Source: Candidatus Omnitrophota bacterium (GTDB lineage Bacteria > Omnitrophota > Gorgyraeia > Gorgyraeales > Gorgyraeaceae). From it: a stretch of 64,000 bases of DNA. The stretch spans positions 3,726 to 67,725 of the forward strand of contig DNHS01000056.1 in assembly GCA_003485765.1 (NCBI GenBank), given 5' to 3'. Shown here piece by piece: positions 42,227 through 50,463 of this stretch. A program made the translations under genes and the position numbers. How positions within the stretch are numbered: position 1 is the first letter of the stretch; each line of letters opens with the position of its first letter. Under the pieces are notes generated by a model, which saw only the letters and a program-made list of their open reading frames with translations, was not told where the DNA came from and ran no database searches.

Positions 42227-42789
42227 TTATCACCCATAAAAATGTCTTTGTTTCTGGCCATATAAGAAATACCTGAAGTCAAAGTCATGCCCACTGTTAT
42301 AAGCATCAGTAAATACACGGCTATTTTAAAATCTTCCATATACCTGAAACTGAACCCTAGATCCCTGATTATTAAAAATATAAGTATCGAGACAACAGCC
42401 ACCATCTGGGAAACTGTTTTATGTTTTCCTCCCATCTCTGCGCTAAGAACCTTTTTTTGCGAAAGCGCGAGAATCCTTATGCCTGTAATCACCAGCTCCC
42501 TTGCTATGATAACCATCACCATCCACGCGGGTATTATCTCCATCTCTACAAAAGCCAGGAACGCTCCCAAAATAAGTATCTTATCCGCAATAGGATCCAT
42601 TAATTTGCCAAAAGCAGTGATGTCGCCTGTTTTCCTGGCCATATAACCGTCGTAATAATCAGTGGCGCAGGCGGCCAGAAAAATAGCCATTGCTATAAAC
42701 TTTGCGCTCGGGCCTTTTATAAAAAGAAACCATATAAAAATGCCAGCCAAAATTATTCTAGAAATCGTAAGCTTATTTGCTATATTCAT
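42223..42789 (-). CDS. pgsA: CDP-diacylglycerol-glycerol-3-phosphate 3-phosphatidyltransferase
   Basis: Makes phosphatidylglycerol phosphate from CDP-diacylglycerol. The CDP-alcohol phosphotransferase motif D-x2-D-G-x2-A-R-x8-G-x3-D-x3-D is present: TDYYDGYMARKTGDITAFGK then LMDPIADK. The 188 residues hold several membrane helices, and the N-terminus NIANKLTISRIILAGIF is typical. It overlaps the rimO end by 17 bases and pgpA by four. Confidence 0.95.
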   Translation of the reverse strand: MNIANKLTISRIILAGIFIWFLFIKGPSAKFIAMAIFLAACATDYYDGYMARKTGDITAFGKLMDPIADKILILGAFLAFVEMEIIPAWMVMVIIARELVITGIRILALSQKKVLSAEMGGKHKTVSQMVAVVSILIFLIIRDLGFSFRYMEDFKIAVYLLMLITVGMTLTSGISYMARNKDIFMGDK

Positions 42790-44026
42790 AGCTGCCTGCT
42801 AAATCATATTCATGCGTATCTTGTATTTTAACGTTATAAAAATTCCCTATCTTTAGATTTTTGCCTTTAACATACACCAGCCCGTCTATATCAGGGGCGT
42901 CATATTCTGTCCTGGCTATATAATAACCCTTGCCTTTTTCTTCCACTAGCATCTTTAATGCCCTGCCTTTAAATCTTTCATTTATCTTTCTTGATATCCC
43001 TTGCTGCGCTGACATTATGCAGTCAAATCTTCTTTGTTTCTCTTTTTCTGAAATCTGATTTTTATGTTCATAAGCTGGGGTGCCTTCCTCTCTCGAATAT
43101 TTGAAAATACCCAGCTTTTCAAATTTCATTTCTTTTATAAAAGATACGAGTTCCTTGAATTCCTTGTCTTTTTCTCCTGGAAAACCAACTATAAATGAAG
43201 TTCGAATAACAGCATCTGGGATCTCTTTTCTTATATACTCTATAAGAGCTATTATTTCCCTTTTATTTGTCGGCCTAGCCATCTGCTTTAATATTCTATC
43301 ATTAATATGTTCCAGCGGCAAATCTATATACCTGCATATATTTTCATTATCCCTTATAACCTCAATGACTTCTTTATCTAAATTCGCCGGGTGTAAGTAC
43401 AATAGTCTCACCCATACATCTTTTGAAATCTTAGCTAACTCTTTTAATAAATCTCCCAACCTCTTTTTTCCATACAAATCTATGCCATATAAAGAAGTAT
43501 CCTGGCCTATTAAGATAATTTCTTTTGCTCCATTTTTTACCAGCCTAACTGCTTCTTTCTTTATGGAACCAATGGGCCTGCTTTTATAATTTCCCTTCAA
43601 GCGAGGTATAACACAATATGTGCACCTGTTAGCGCAGCCTTCTGAAATCTTGATATAGGCATAATGCGGCGGAGTAAGTTTCAGGATCTGGTTTTGAGGC
43701 TTCCTGAAATCCAAAACACCTCTAAATTCATCCACTTCTTTTAATTCTCCGGCTAATTCTTTTCTATATCTTTCTGAAAGGCATCCAGCCACTATAATCT
43801 TTTTTATATTTCCGTCCTTTTTAGCGTCTATCGCCCTAAGTATATTGTCTACTGATTCTTTCTTAGCATCCTCTATAAAAGCGCATGTGTTCACAATCAC
43901 AGTATCAGAATTTAATATATCCTCCTGAAATCTGTAACCCTTTTTAATAAATTCGGTTACCAGCTTTTCTGAATCCACAAGATTTCTCGGGCAGCCTAAA
44001 CTTATTATGCTGACTGTTTTTGCCAT
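42773..44026 (-). CDS. rimO: Ribosomal protein S12 methylthiotransferase RimO
   Basis: Radical SAM enzyme that methylthiolates the conserved Asp of ribosomal protein S12. The N-terminal MTTase domain has its three cysteines in LGCPRN, NTCAFIEDAK and AGCLSERY; the radical SAM cluster is CANRCTYCVIP; a TRAM domain closes the protein (about 350-417). I start at 44026 (MAKTVSIISLGCPRN). A longer frame to 44041 would translate an intrinsic terminator. There is no Shine-Dalgarno, because the terminator U-tract touches the ATG. Confidence 0.95.
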   Translation of the reverse strand: MAKTVSIISLGCPRNLVDSEKLVTEFIKKGYRFQEDILNSDTVIVNTCAFIEDAKKESVDNILRAIDAKKDGNIKKIIVAGCLSERYRKELAGELKEVDEFRGVLDFRKPQNQILKLTPPHYAYIKISEGCANRCTYCVIPRLKGNYKSRPIGSIKKEAVRLVKNGAKEIILIGQDTSLYGIDLYGKKRLGDLLKELAKISKDVWVRLLYLHPANLDKEVIEVIRDNENICRYIDLPLEHINDRILKQMARPTNKREIIALIEYIRKEIPDAVIRTSFIVGFPGEKDKEFKELVSFIKEMKFEKLGIFKYSREEGTPAYEHKNQISEKEKQRRFDCIMSAQQGISRKINERFKGRALKMLVEEKGKGYYIARTEYDAPDIDGLVYVKGKNLKIGNFYNVKIQDTHEYDLAGSYEYSK

Positions 44027-44049
44027 AAAAAAACGGGGCATCTCCCCGT
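44027..44049 (-). terminator. Intrinsic terminator directly before rimO
   Basis: On the minus strand ACGGGG-AGATG-CCCCGT is followed by seven T, ending at the base before the rimO start codon. It would end transcription of the rpsO-pnp-uppP-ftsK-rodZ unit. Its contact with the rimO ATG makes either attenuation or readthrough control of rimO possible. Confidence 0.85.
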
Positions 44050-44056
44050 AACTCTT

Positions 44057-44078
44057 GGCACACTAAAGTGTGCCCTAC
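44057..44078 (-). repeat. REP-like hairpin, GTAG + 18 bp (rodZ/rimO)
   Basis: GTAG then GGCACACT-TT-AGTGTGCC on the minus strand, with the same AAATTGTAG and CCAA flanks as the copy at 32819-32840. It differs by one compensated base pair, showing that the hairpin itself is conserved. It sits between the rodZ stop and the terminator. Confidence 0.8.
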
Positions 44079-44097
44079 AATTTTGTCGCAAAGGCCT

Positions 44098-44919
44098 TTA
44101 ATTCTTTATTCCATCTTTCGTAATTATAATTTCTTTTTTTTCGCCTTTTTTCCCGGAAAAACTTGCGGGTTTTCCGTTTACACTTATCTTAATAACTCCG
44201 GAATTGCCTGCTTCCAATTTTATTTCTTTTTTTGCCTTCCACGTATCCGAACTACCTTTTCTAAATGTCCCCGTAAACATAAGCACTCCGTCGCCTATTA
44301 TCCGGAGCCATGTATTATCCGAAGTAGAAACTTCTATCTCAATTTCATCTGTTTTTACAGCTGCAGCTTCTTCTTTTTTCTCTTTTAAAGGTTTTCGTTC
44401 AGAGAGTTGGTGGGTTGCTTGCTCCGTACCCTTGCGCGCGCTTTTAACTATCTTATTTTGCTTCTTTACAGATATATTTTTAATAAATTTAGTAACATGG
44501 CTAATAGCTGACGATAACACCCAGAATACAAATACTCCTATAATTATAGCTATTATCTGGTTCTTATATTTAATTATGCATGAAAAACCTAACTGCGGCA
44601 TTTCTTTTGCAGGCAAAGATTTTTGTTGTGCGGTTCCAGAAATAGGCACGGCTACTGGCTTTAAAATCGTTGGCGGCTGGCCGGATTTAGCAAGATATTC
44701 TTTTATACCAGGCTCATCCAATGCCCCTAAAAAAACAGCGTATGTTTTTACAAAGCTCTTTGCATAAAAAACTGACCTTATTTCATTCAGCCTGTCTTCT
44801 TCCAGGGTAGAAATTATATGCTTAGGTATGCGGCTTCTCTCGGATACTTCTTCTATGGAAAGATGCTTGGATTCCCTTGTTCTTTTTAATATTTTACCTA
44901 ATGACTCTGGCAGATGCAT
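44098..44919 (-). CDS. rodZ: RodZ-like cytoskeletal helix-turn-helix membrane protein
   Basis: Links MreB filaments to the membrane for cell elongation. Residues 5-75 form an HTH_25 domain (LGKILKRTRESKHLSIEEVSE, IPKHIISTLEEDR, SVFYAKSFVKTYAVFLG). One membrane helix follows (about 119-137, IIAIIIGVFVFWVLSSAI), then a Lys-rich linker and a C-terminal periplasmic domain of DUF4115 type (about 180-273, TSDNTWLRIIGDGVLMFTGT). The layout matches RodZ. It follows ftsK in a cell-envelope operon. Confidence 0.88.
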   Translation of the reverse strand: MHLPESLGKILKRTRESKHLSIEEVSERSRIPKHIISTLEEDRLNEIRSVFYAKSFVKTYAVFLGALDEPGIKEYLAKSGQPPTILKPVAVPISGTAQQKSLPAKEMPQLGFSCIIKYKNQIIAIIIGVFVFWVLSSAISHVTKFIKNISVKKQNKIVKSARKGTEQATHQLSERKPLKEKKEEAAAVKTDEIEIEVSTSDNTWLRIIGDGVLMFTGTFRKGSSDTWKAKKEIKLEAGNSGVIKISVNGKPASFSGKKGEKKEIIITKDGIKN

Positions 44920-44966
44920 AGTCGCCTTTGAATTTTTCAGATTGCAAAAACAATCTAAAAAATTGG

Positions 44967-47207
44967 CTAAGGAGTGGCTAAACCCTGGTCCCCGCTAACT
45001 TCTTCCTTGGTATTTTCCTCTTTTGCCTGATATTCCTCTATCAATATCTCCCTGGGCTTACTGCCTCTAAAGGGGCCTATTATGCCCTCTTCTTCCATAG
45101 CATCCACAATCCTGGCAGCCCTTGTATAACCAAGCCTTAGTCTCCTCTGAAGCATTGAAACAGACGCCTGGCCTGTTTCCAGCACCATTTTCACTGCCTC
45201 ATCAAAAAATTCATCCTTTTCAAACCCGCCCCTGGCTGATACGCTCTTTTTTTGCTGTTCAAGTATCTCGTTGTCATACACAGGTTCCTGCTGGGACTTT
45301 ATAAAATTCACAACCTTTTCTATTTCAGAGTCTGTAAGATATGTGCCTTGAGCTCTTATCGGTTTTGGCCTTCCAGGCTCCAAAAACAGCATATCTCCTT
45401 TTCCTAACAGTTTATCAGCGCCGTTCATATCAAGTACTGTCCTGGAATCAACCTTTGATGCAACCTTAAATGAGATCCTAGCGGGAAAATTTGCCTTTAT
45501 TACACCTGTCACAACATCTACAGATGGCCTCTGGGTGGCGAGTATCATATGAATGCCAACTGCCCTTGAAAGCTGCGCAAGACGCGTGATAGCATTTTCA
45601 ATATCTTCCTGGGCAACCATCATAAGGTCTGCTAATTCGTCTATTATAACAACTATATAAGGTAATTTCTCTTCTGATTTCTGGTTAAACGCTGTTATGT
45701 TTCTCACGGCTATCTTTGCGAGCATTTTATATCTTGCTTCCATTTCGCTCACAACCCAGCTAAGCGCGCCTGAGGCCTTTTTTGCATCAGTCACAACAGG
45801 GCACAATAGATGAGGCAGGCCATTGTATATTGCAAGCTCTACCATCTTTGGGTCAACCATTAAAAATTTCAATTCTTCAGGCGTAGCATTATAAACCATG
45901 CTCATTATCAGGGAATTTACGCAAACAGTCTTTCCAGAACCAGTAGTGCCTGCTATTAAAAGATGAGGCATATCTCCCAGATCCGTAACCACTGATTTGC
46001 CTGATATATCTTTGCCAAGGGCCATGGCCAGTTTTGAAGAAGCTGCCATCTTCTGAAACTCGCTGGATTCCAGTATTTCCCTTAAGAAAACCATAGACGT
46101 ATCTAGATTAGGCACTTCTATGCCGACGCAGGATTTTCCAGGTATAGGAGCTACTATCCTTACAGTAGTCGCCTTCATAGTAAGGGCTATGTCATCACTA
46201 AGACTTGTGATCCTGTTTACCTTTACACCAGGCGCAGGCTGTAATTCATATCTTGTAATAACAGGTCCTTTGCTTATATCCAAAACCTTTGACTCTATAC
46301 CGAAATCCCTTAGCGTATCCTCAAGTATTCTTGCGCTTTCCTCAAGATTCTCCCCAAAAATATTTCCAAGCTCGTGAGTAGGTGAATCCAATAACTCAAG
46401 ACCTGGAAGCTTGTAGCCGCCCACAACTCTCGGCTCAACCTTTGCCGCTTTTACAAGCGCGGGTTTTGGCCTGGCTACAGGCTTTGACATTATATTTATC
46501 CTTGGCCTTTCTTCAGCTTTAACTTCTTTTTCTTCTACTTCTTCTTTGTTTCCACTGCTTACTTTCTTCTCCACCCTTACCGCAGGCCTTAATCTCGGCC
46601 CACTAGCAGGCTTTTCAATTTTTGCATCCCTAACAGCTCCTTTTTCTCTTTTTCGCTTACCTATTTTATCCGCTACAGCCCATATTTTCATGAATAAAAT
46701 AGAAACTACAGGCACTATTAAAAATTCTGTAGCAACTAGAAGCGCCAATATAGTTAAACTTATCGTCACTATATATCCGCCAATAGCCCCAAGATAATCC
46801 AGGAGAAACCTGTCAGTCAATAAAAATCCTAAAAGCCCTCCTCTAGCCACCATCAAAACTGAATCAGGCCTAGCTGTTAAACTGAAAAATGCAGAACTTG
46901 CGGAGAATAAAAATAAAATGCCAAGAATTCTGTATAAAAGCCTTCCTGTCAGCCTTTCAGCTAAAATCCCTATGCCCCATACTATAAAAAGAAACGGTAT
47001 AAAAAATCCTGCATATCCTATTAGTTTGAATATTGCCCACGCAGTATATGCGCCTATTATTCCTATATAATTACGGATATGGATATTAGGAGTGGATGTT
47101 TCAAATCCGATATCATAAAGCGAGTATGAAATCATTCCAGCCAAAAGCAACAGCGCCAGAACAAACAATCCAATGGAAACTATAAGGTCTTTGTTATCCT
47201 TGCTCAT
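44967..47207 (-). CDS. ftsK: DNA translocase FtsK/SpoIIIE
   Basis: Septal DNA pump that clears chromosomes and activates XerCD. The 746 residues have four or five N-terminal membrane helices (about 10-160), a Lys/Glu/Pro-rich linker (about 185-265), then the motor: VGIEVPN, Walker A LIAGTTGSGKTV, Walker B YIVVIIDELADLMM and ATQRPSVDVVTG. A C-terminal winged-helix gamma domain (about 660-725; MLQRRLRLGYTRAARIVDAM) reads KOPS-type sequences. Length is typical. It follows uppP by one base. Confidence 0.96.
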   Translation of the reverse strand: MSKDNKDLIVSIGLFVLALLLLAGMISYSLYDIGFETSTPNIHIRNYIGIIGAYTAWAIFKLIGYAGFFIPFLFIVWGIGILAERLTGRLLYRILGILFLFSASSAFFSLTARPDSVLMVARGGLLGFLLTDRFLLDYLGAIGGYIVTISLTILALLVATEFLIVPVVSILFMKIWAVADKIGKRKREKGAVRDAKIEKPASGPRLRPAVRVEKKVSSGNKEEVEEKEVKAEERPRINIMSKPVARPKPALVKAAKVEPRVVGGYKLPGLELLDSPTHELGNIFGENLEESARILEDTLRDFGIESKVLDISKGPVITRYELQPAPGVKVNRITSLSDDIALTMKATTVRIVAPIPGKSCVGIEVPNLDTSMVFLREILESSEFQKMAASSKLAMALGKDISGKSVVTDLGDMPHLLIAGTTGSGKTVCVNSLIMSMVYNATPEELKFLMVDPKMVELAIYNGLPHLLCPVVTDAKKASGALSWVVSEMEARYKMLAKIAVRNITAFNQKSEEKLPYIVVIIDELADLMMVAQEDIENAITRLAQLSRAVGIHMILATQRPSVDVVTGVIKANFPARISFKVASKVDSRTVLDMNGADKLLGKGDMLFLEPGRPKPIRAQGTYLTDSEIEKVVNFIKSQQEPVYDNEILEQQKKSVSARGGFEKDEFFDEAVKMVLETGQASVSMLQRRLRLGYTRAARIVDAMEEEGIIGPFRGSKPREILIEEYQAKEENTKEEVSGDQGLATP

Positions 47208-47208
47208 T

Positions 47209-47961
47209 CTATGGTTTTAAAATTAAAACAACCGCTATTCCCAGCAGAATACAATATATCCCAAACCAATGAAACTTATTTCTATAAAGCACTTTTAATA
47301 ATACTTTTAATGATACAACCCCTACAATACAAGATATAAAAAGTCCGATAAAATAATTTATATTTACGCCTGTAAGATTAAACCCTGTTTCCTTGATTTT
47401 AAATAAGAACGCCCCTAGTATTGCCGGGATAGATAATAAAAACGAGAATTTTGCAGCAGTCTGTCCATCAAGCCCTAAAAATAACCCTGTGGAAATCGTG
47501 GCGCCGCTCCTGGATATGCCAGGTAAAGCTGCTATACCCTGAGCTAGTCCAATCAAACCTGCTTTAAAAACTGTCATACCCTCTGTTCCAAGTCTTATGA
47601 AATTAGCAGCAATAAGCCATATGCCTGTCAGTATAAGCATAATACCGACTGTTCTTACATTACTAAATGCAGCCTCTATGTTTTTAATAAAGAACAAAAC
47701 AAAAACAAATGTTACTAAGCTGCTTGCTAAAATTAATGCGCCTATTCTTTTTTTAGTAGTTACACTTTCTATTATATCTCTGCCGAATACTATAAATACG
47801 GCTACTAAGGTTCCAAGATGCAAAAATAAATCGAAAAGAATTTCAGGCTCATTAAGGCCCATTAATTTATGCAAAATAACCAAATGGCCTGAGCTTGAAA
47901 TAGGTAAAAACTCTGCCACGCCCTGCACGATCCCTGAAATTATAGCCTGAAATAACCCCAT
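47209..47961 (-). CDS. uppP: Undecaprenyl-diphosphatase
   Basis: Recycles undecaprenyl diphosphate for cell wall and polysaccharide synthesis. The membrane protein has the two BacA motifs: QGVAEFLPISSSGHLVI at the N-terminus and LPGISRSGATISTGLFLGL near the middle. About seven to eight membrane helices are evident. I start at 47961 (MGLFQAIISGIVQG); the frame extends to 47988, but the added residues come from the P33 palindrome. Length of 250 is normal for the family. Confidence 0.95.
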   Translation of the reverse strand: MGLFQAIISGIVQGVAEFLPISSSGHLVILHKLMGLNEPEILFDLFLHLGTLVAVFIVFGRDIIESVTTKKRIGALILASSLVTFVFVLFFIKNIEAAFSNVRTVGIMLILTGIWLIAANFIRLGTEGMTVFKAGLIGLAQGIAALPGISRSGATISTGLFLGLDGQTAAKFSFLLSIPAILGAFLFKIKETGFNLTGVNINYFIGLFISCIVGVVSLKVLLKVLYRNKFHWFGIYCILLGIAVVLILKP

Positions 47962-47970
47962 AACCCCGTA

Positions 47971-48003
47971 TGTTACAAAACAAGTCATACTCGTTTTGTA
48001 ACA
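47971..48003. repeat. Dispersed palindrome family P33, copy 4 (pnp/uppP)
   Basis: TGTTACAAAACAAG-TCATA-CTCGTTTTGTAACA, the exact reverse complement of copy 2. It begins 12 bases after the pnp stop and ends nine bases before uppP. Position relative to stop and start codons is the same as in the other three copies. Confidence 0.9.
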
Positions 48004-48015
48004 TTAGCGTTTAGT

Positions 48016-50094
48016 TTATTGGCTTGCCTGTTTTATGCTCAGGTTCAATCTGCCCATCTCGTCTATCTTAATGAGCTTAACTCTGACCTTGTCCCCAATC
48101 TTAACAACATCTTCCGCGTTTTTAACAAACTTATCCGAAAGCTCAGAAACATGCACAAGGCCTTCCTTGCCAGGCAGTATCTCGCAGAACGCTCCAAAGT
48201 TCATAATCTTTTTTACAGTAGCTTCATAAATCGTGCCGACTTCGGGCTCGCTTGTAATACCCTTTATTATATCAATCGCTTTTCTGGAAGCCTCTTCATT
48301 GTCAGAAGCAACAGAAACTTTTCCTTCATCATCCACTTCTATTGTAGCGCCTGTATCCTGAATTATCCTTTTTATAATTTTGCCTCCCGGGCCTATCAAA
48401 GCTCCTATTTTTTCCTTGTCTATCATCAATGTGGTTATCCTTGGCGCATATTCTGATAATTCTTTTCTAGGCGCATTTATTGTTTCTATTATTTTGTTTA
48501 AGATAAATGCCCTTGCAGGATTCGCCTGCTTAACTATCTTTCTGATTAAATTCATATCTATTCCATCTATCTTAAGGTCCATCTGAAGCGCGGTTACGCC
48601 TGAATCAGTACCTGCTACCTTGAGATCCATATCGCCGTAATGGTCTTCCAATCCCGCAATATCAGTTAATATAGCTACTTCATTCTCTTCCTTTATCAGG
48701 CCCATAGCTATGCCTGAAACAGGCTTTGTAATAGGGACGCCTGCGTCCATTAAGGAAAGAGTGCTAGCGCAAACAGTTGCCATGCTGCTAGAACCGTTTG
48801 ACTCAAGTATCTCTGACACAACTCTTACAGTATAAGGAAACTCTTCATTCGAAGGCATTACTGCCTTGAGCGCCCTTTCTGCTAATGCGCCGTGCCCAAT
48901 CTCGCGCCTGCCAGGCCCTCTCATCGGCTTTGTCTCTCCAACGCTAAAAGGCGGAAAATTATAATGCAGCATGAAACTTTTAAGTTTCTCGCCCTCAAGC
49001 GTATCCATCCTCTGCTCATCCTGGCTGGTGCCAAGTGTGGTGATTGATAAACTCTGGGTCTGGCCTCTTGTAAAAAGGCCTGAACCGTGAGTCCTTGGCA
49101 AAAGGCCTACTTCGCAGTTTATAGGCCTTATATCTTCATATTTTCTAGTATCTATTCTTATTTTTTTCTCCAGAATAAACTTTCTAACCTCGGTTTTTTC
49201 TACTTCATACAACGCGTTTTTTATATCAAATTCGCTCAAGCCTTCATCTTCCTGGGTTAGTTTCTCGATAATCTGCCTGGCTAAAATATTAAAAGCATCT
49301 TCTCTCTGTTCTTTTGCAGGCAGAGCATTTATTTTTTTAAGCTCATCTATAGAAATCTTCCTTACTTTTTCATGCAGCCCGCTAGACACAAGCTTCAATT
49401 CAGGTTTAGTCTTTTCCTTGCCGCATTTTTTCTTAAGTTCTTCTTGTAATTCTATGCTTACTTTTATATACTCCTGGCTTAACTCTATTGCCTCAAGCAT
49501 TTTTTCTTCTGAAATCTGATTTGCCCCTGCTTCCAGCATTATGATCTTGTCTTTGAGCCCAGCTGAAACTAGATTCAATGAACTTTCCTCCAGCTCTTTA
49601 AAAGTAGGATTAATTACAAACTCTCCGCCTACTAATCCAATCCTTACCGCTCCTATAGGCCCCGTAAAAGGTATATCTGAAATAGCCAATGCGCAGGAAG
49701 CGCCTATAATTGCAGGTATATCAGAATCATTCTGGCCGTCGCTTGAAAGCACTATTGCAACAACCTGAACATCATTTACAAAGCCTTTTGGAAAGAGCGG
49801 CCTTATCGGCCTGTCTATAAGCCTTGATGTTAAAATCTCTTTTTCAGTAGGCCTTCCTTCGCGCTTAAAAAATCCTCCAGGGATCCTGCCTGCTGCGTAT
49901 GTTTTTTCCTGGTATTCTACAGTAAGCGGGAAAAAATCAATGCCTTCCCTGAGTTCATTTGAACAAACAGCTGTAACCAGGACCATGGTTCCTCCATACT
50001 GCACGCGCACTGCCCCATTGGCCTGTTTTGCCATGCTGCCTGTTTCTATGATAATTGTTTCTTTTCCTATTTTTCTTTCGACTTTATGAATCAT
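48016..50094 (-). CDS. pnp: Polyribonucleotide nucleotidyltransferase (PNPase)
   Basis: Phosphorolytic 3'-5' exonuclease of mRNA turnover. The 692 residues hold two RNase PH domains (first with RIPGGFFKREGRPTEKEILT, second with RTHGSGLFTRGQTQSL and GTSQDEQRMD), a KH domain (DKEKIGALIGPGGKIIKRI) and a C-terminal S1 domain (GTIYEATVKKIMNFGAFCEI). Length is normal. It follows rpsO, the ancient rpsO-pnp pairing, across a long hairpin. Confidence 0.97.
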   Translation of the reverse strand: MIHKVERKIGKETIIIETGSMAKQANGAVRVQYGGTMVLVTAVCSNELREGIDFFPLTVEYQEKTYAAGRIPGGFFKREGRPTEKEILTSRLIDRPIRPLFPKGFVNDVQVVAIVLSSDGQNDSDIPAIIGASCALAISDIPFTGPIGAVRIGLVGGEFVINPTFKELEESSLNLVSAGLKDKIIMLEAGANQISEEKMLEAIELSQEYIKVSIELQEELKKKCGKEKTKPELKLVSSGLHEKVRKISIDELKKINALPAKEQREDAFNILARQIIEKLTQEDEGLSEFDIKNALYEVEKTEVRKFILEKKIRIDTRKYEDIRPINCEVGLLPRTHGSGLFTRGQTQSLSITTLGTSQDEQRMDTLEGEKLKSFMLHYNFPPFSVGETKPMRGPGRREIGHGALAERALKAVMPSNEEFPYTVRVVSEILESNGSSSMATVCASTLSLMDAGVPITKPVSGIAMGLIKEENEVAILTDIAGLEDHYGDMDLKVAGTDSGVTALQMDLKIDGIDMNLIRKIVKQANPARAFILNKIIETINAPRKELSEYAPRITTLMIDKEKIGALIGPGGKIIKRIIQDTGATIEVDDEGKVSVASDNEEASRKAIDIIKGITSEPEVGTIYEATVKKIMNFGAFCEILPGKEGLVHVSELSDKFVKNAEDVVKIGDKVRVKLIKIDEMGRLNLSIKQASQ

Positions 50095-50115
50095 AATTCC
50101 TTTCTTATGAAAAAA

Positions 50116-50175
50116 GCGGACTTAAAGACCTTTTTCCTTCTAATCTAAAAACTAACAGCAGGTCGTTAAATCCGC
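50116..50175 (-). terminator. Hairpin with T-tract between rpsO and pnp
   Basis: GCGGATTTAACGACC (50161-50175) pairs with GGTCTTTAAGTCCGC (50116-50130) with two mismatches, followed by six T on the minus strand. It begins six bases after the rpsO stop. In enterobacteria the same gap holds a terminator and an RNase III site used in PNPase autoregulation; a leaky terminator or processing site is likely here too. Confidence 0.75.
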
Positions 50176-50181
50176 CTTCCA

Positions 50182-50448
50182 TTATTTTTTCAAACTCAGC
50201 TTATCAGCAAGTTCGCGGTATTTTTCCGGGTTTTCTTTTTTAAGATAATCCAGAAGTCTTTTTCTATTGCCAACCATACGTAAAAGCCCGACCCTTGAAT
50301 TAAAGTCCTTCTTATGGGACTTGAAATGATCTGTAAGGCCATTGATCCTCTCTGTAAGTATTGCTATCTGCACATTACAAGAGCCAGTATCTTTTTCGTG
50401 TTCAGCAAACTTCTTTATTACCTCTTTTTTTCTTTCCTTTATTATCAC
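50182..50448 (-). CDS. rpsO: 30S ribosomal protein S15
   Basis: Binds the 16S three-way junction and forms bridge B4. The 88 residues contain the family motif FAEHEKDTGSCNVQIAILTERINGL-type core (seen as DTGSCNVQIAILTERI), HFKSHKKDFNSRVGLLRMVG and RKRLLDYLKKENPEKY. The start is a GTG at 50448 with GGAGG six bases before it. It is first in the rpsO-pnp-uppP-ftsK-rodZ unit, with its own promoter. Confidence 0.96.
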   Translation of the reverse strand: MIIKERKKEVIKKFAEHEKDTGSCNVQIAILTERINGLTDHFKSHKKDFNSRVGLLRMVGNRKRLLDYLKKENPEKYRELADKLSLKK

Positions 50449-50463
50449 TTTTAACCTCCAATT

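Noticed and set aside
47962..47988. N-terminal extensions of UppP and likewise TrpC (28555-28581)
   Set aside because: The extra codons are translated from the P33 palindrome; family N-termini start downstream.
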